In this document: positions 60,537-64,000 of the stretch, piece by piece
Layout of the letters: each line of letters begins with the position of its first letter
How positions within the stretch are numbered: position 1 is the first letter of the stretch
Assembly: GCA_963556255.1 (NCBI GenBank)
Contig: OY744606.1
Coordinates: forward strand, 72,064,908-72,128,907
DNA: 64,000 bases
From: Allolobophora icterica
Taxonomy: Eukaryota; Annelida; Clitellata; Crassiclitellata; Lumbricidae
Direction: 5' to 3'
Notes under the pieces: model-generated
What the model saw: the letters and a program-made list of their open reading frames with translations, nothing else
What the model was told of the DNA's origin: nothing
The model's database searches: none
Position numbers and translations under genes: made by a program

Positions 60537-60985
60537 TCATAGCAACAGAGTCTGGCGTGAAGACATTAGGCGATTAATTTTCAGCGATAGGATATTAATT
60601 TAAATCTGACTGCGTTAGGCTTCTTGCGGAGAGGCAACTATTATGAAATGAACAGTATTAAGTGTACTGTGCTGTTGTCATCGTCTGTTGCCGATGTTTC
60701 TGTTGTTGTAGTTCTTATGCTAAAATTCTCCAGAAAGCTGCAGAATATCCGTAAAGCATTTAGGTGTAAAGACATAAGAATGCAAAACTGCTTGACCGTT
60801 GAATTTGTCTGCGCTGCGGGGCATTATTCAGTCAGCATACCGAACTGTAACATTTTCATTGATGTTTTTGACACTTTGAAATGTAGTCTTTGTTTTAATT
60901 TGTTGTTACGACTCTTGTATAAACTGTACGTATTGTGTCGACTGTGTGGCTGTGCTATAAGTAATAAATTCAGTGAATTGACTTC
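60537..60985 (+). terminator. TRIM-NHL 3' UTR and polyadenylation signal
   Basis: AATAAA at 60963-60968, about 430 nt after the stop, is the first canonical signal, so cleavage near 60980-60990 is expected. A longer UTR is possible because T-rich sequence continues. The 126-codon frame inside (60624-61004) has no domain. Confidence 0.6.
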
Positions 60986-61284
60986 ACAAATCCCAAACTG
61001 CTGATTAAGCTCAGCTTGCTTGAAGAGATAAGTTTTTGTGCACCAAGTATGAACCCATCAATTGAGTGTTGATTGGTGTTCTCCAGTACTTAGTTGAGCG
61101 TAACTGTTGAAAATTTATAGCCATGTTAATCAGAAAAAAGCTTTTGTGGCCTGTTGTATCAGGATATTATCAATCTGCAACAGAGTTTTTGAAACTGCGA
61201 TGAAGTGAGCGAAGTGTTTTGGTTCATTTTAATGGTCCAACAGCCTTTCTGTATATTCTACTGATTGGAACAGCTACAAACATT

Positions 61285-61432
61285 ATCGCCCTTAGGCTTG
61301 ACCTCTCTCTTCTCTCCTGTCCAGTTCTGCAAGATCTTGAAAACATTTCTCTTTGTCAGTGAAGACACTGACCCGGGTTGGGAGCACCTCTGATTTTGAG
61401 TGGCGCTATATAAATTCTCGATTACAAATTAC
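61285..61432 (+). mobile_element. LINE/SINE 3' end remnant
   Basis: ttgaaaacatttctctttgtc, gggagcacctctga and gtggcgctatataaattctcgattac correspond to the last RT codons and 3' tail of CR1/L2-type copies in this window. Confidence 0.6.
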
Positions 61433-64000
61433 AAAGGTGATAGGTCTTTTGTAGTCCAGTAGTCTTTGGGTGGTGGAGCTGGATAGGTTTATTGGCCACT
61501 TGAAATTACTGATTTTGGTTTCATCACTGGATTCTGCACAGTTGCTGGGGTGGGTGCTGTTTTGGGTTAGGTTGTTGAAGTTATGATGAATTGTTTCCTT
61601 GGGAAACTTTGTTGAAGAGCTGTCTGCCAACTACTGTCTAGACTTTTTAGCACTTTAAGCTGTGACTATCCAAGACTTTAAAGCACTTTAAAGTGTGACT
61701 ACCCATGGAATACCACGCTCCCAGCGGTCTCTCCAGCCTCCGTCCATTGTGATTGGTTACGAGTACCAACGCAGTTGAGAGTTGCAAAAGGTCACTCTGT
61801 CTTTGGCTTACTGTGGAATTGTTGCACCTTCAGTTGTTTGTGGACATCGATACCAAGCTACAGAGGAGCATACAAGAGACGTGTGAACAACTTTTTTACC
61901 ATTGTAGTAATGAACATTACTTATGTCAGTCAAAAAAATTATTAATCCTGGACATATGAATTACAGTCCCTCGTTAAGTTTAAAAATAATATGCTGAAGT
62001 TCACTGTACTTTCAGGCCAGTCATATTGACACAACACTCGACTCAAGATCAACTCTGACCTCTTGAATTCTTTTGATCTCTTGAATTCAGAAGATTAAAT
62101 CTTCTGATTCTTTGTTTATCTACAAGCGATAGATTGAACGTGAAGCAAAAACTCATCTGTGGGAATCGGACTTCCCAAAAGCTTTATAATTTGATGTATT
62201 GGTACCTGGTGATGTGATTTTAAAGGATGTGTACTGAGAACGTCTAAAGGAAACTGCTTGCAAATACCAAAATTGCCTCTTGGATGAGTTTTTATGCAAT
62301 GTCCATGCAATTTTTTCAGTGTAATTCTGGTTACTTCATCAGTTCGTGTAGCTGTGCTTTTATGGGCTAGATTAAAACACTTTGGGCTATGCAAACACTA
62401 ATTAGAAGTTAGACTTCACTCGTGAGTAATTAGCAGTTTTTATTCGTAGTCAACTTTTCTAACAAAGGATGTAAATGTTGTTTATATAATTTCTTTGGTT
62501 ATTTTTTTAAACTGCTTTTTGTGAGTGAATCATGGGAAAGGAGCTATTTTGGCCCCAGGTGTCAGTTCTTGTGGTAGAACATACATACGTATACAGTTTT
62601 TGCAAAGTATTACAAAGTTGCTTTAATTATCTTAATTATGTTTGGGAAAATGGATGTGGAGGTTCATAATGCAATTCAGTTGGATTCTGCCTTGTTTTAA
62701 ACTGATTGTGAAGCCAAAAGCGCTTCTCTGCCTTCTCCAAATTGGTCAGTCCATTTTTTTACTAACTTCTGTTATTTTTTGTCTTCTCAAGTCAATGTCT
62801 GCTCAGTTGCTCACACTATGGTTTTTGTATGTGCAGTGTTTTGTGATATGTTCCAGTAACAGAGTTGTTTAACAGCAAACATTTGCTCTCTCTGATCTGT
62901 ACTGCATGTTCTCAGATGTTAGCTCTTGACTAAAATCTCATAATTTTCAGAATGCTTTTCCTTCGTAGCTTGTGTTCCGGTCTCGGAACAGTTTGGGTCT
63001 GGGTCTGGTTGTGCTAAAGAGGAATGTGATTTTGGAGTTTGGTTTTGCCTTGTACATTACAATAAAAATGATGCTGTTGGATGTTGTTTCATAATTCTAA
63101 CACAGATTGCATGTCTTCTGAACCAATTCAAACTCCCTGTTATGTTAATTACCATGACGCTTTGCAGTTACCATAAAGAGAGGGGCAGGTACATAAATAG
63201 TTTCATTCTGTTCTCAGTATTTAATGCAATGTGTAAGGGTTGGCAGCAAACTTGTTAGTTTCGTATTCTCAGATATTGATTTCTAAAGCAGTCTATTTAC
63301 GCTGTGTGTGTCATTAATAATCCTTTTGGCTGCAACTTCATCCGAAGTGGATCAACTTAATCTACCTGCGACTTGCAGATTTCTCTTTATCGTGCATTTC
63401 CTCGGAATAGTGAAACCTCATTACAGTTAATGCGATATTGATATGGTCTGTTGTTAGTACAGATACGTGTTGTGGATCCCAGTTTTTTCATCCCTATCCT
63501 AGCATATGTAAAATATATATACATATGAAACCATGGTCCCGCTTATAAAATTTTCATTGGCTGCTTATCTTTTCTACTTTCAGTTTGTGCACCATCTTGT
63601 CTTGTACAAAACTACTGTCTGCATGTAGGATGCTGTCTTTCCTTTCTGTATTCCTTTTCTGTGTTTGTGAGTGTATGTGTTAGGACAATTTTTATAGCAC
63701 CTTTTAGGAACCTTCTGTCTTGGCTAACTGCTGAAGTACCATCATGTCTGATTGAGCATCATGAGCAGATTCTATAAATTGAGCTCACCCCACGCAGCAG
63801 CTTAATTGTTCGATTGCACATGTTGTTTATAGCCAGACATTGTTGTAGCCTTGGTGGTAAGTACTCTGACAAAATAGTCTGGTATTATGTGATATACGAT
63901 GCTAGACGGGTTGTGAGTGTTTAGCCGCTTTTGTCTGCTGGTGTGCAGATATTACTTTTAAAAGTGTGTTCACATCCCATACAAAGTCTGTAACTCGCAC
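61433..64000. other. Gene-free right edge
   Basis: No exon supported. Small features only: cactttaa(g/a)...gtgactacc duplicated at 61650-61700, a perfect short palindrome agaagatt/aatcttct near 62088, and a tttatagcacc motif near 63700. Confidence 0.4.

Overview
The window is eukaryotic and looks like an invertebrate animal genome. Supporting signs are a spliced TRIM-NHL gene, the first exon of a class A GPCR, GT-AG introns, tRNA-derived SINEs, decayed CR1/L2/Jockey-type LINEs, hAT-type DNA transposons and very long microsatellites. A marine invertebrate (for example echinoderm, hemichordate or mollusc) would fit, but the sequence alone does not fix the phylum. The coding content is small. 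Nearly all long open frames in the left third are artefacts of period-3-compatible tandem repeats.

Left part (1-22 kb): a repeat-dominated region. It holds a perfect (GAT)302 array, a pyrimidine-rich minisatellite, several (ATGT)n/(CATA)n arrays, a 2.8-kb 27-bp minisatellite with higher-order structure, (CA)200 and a (TG)n of about 217 units. Between them lie LINE 3' ends, SINE pieces and small inverted-repeat elements with 8-9 bp target duplications. The one likely gene here is on the minus strand: the 5' coding exon of a rhodopsin-like GPCR (12953-13277). It has a cluster of cAMP-response-element motifs over its start and a minus-strand TATA box about 310 bp upstream.

Middle part (22-53 kb): no convincing coding exon. 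The plus strand becomes visibly G- and T-rich from about 24.27 kb. Inserted here are two clear hAT elements, one 725 bp with ACCCGG-rich ends and one 1.5 kb with internally deleted transposase remnants. There is also a 1.75-kb foldback element with about 500-bp inverted arms, a perfectly identical 245-bp inverted pair of LINE ends, three tRNA-derived SINE families and several short tandem repeats.

Right part (53-64 kb): the main gene. A RING - B-box - coiled-coil - filamin - NHL protein (TRIM2/3-like) is encoded on the plus strand in two coding exons, 58043-58669 and 59097-60536, 688 aa in total. A spliced 5' UTR exon must lie upstream; a TATA-containing GC-richer segment at 53.08-53.48 kb is one candidate. 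A polyadenylation signal lies about 430 bp after the stop. The GPCR and TRIM genes are far apart, on opposite strands, and show no functional link. Counts, identities and boundaries were read by eye; no search or alignment program was run.
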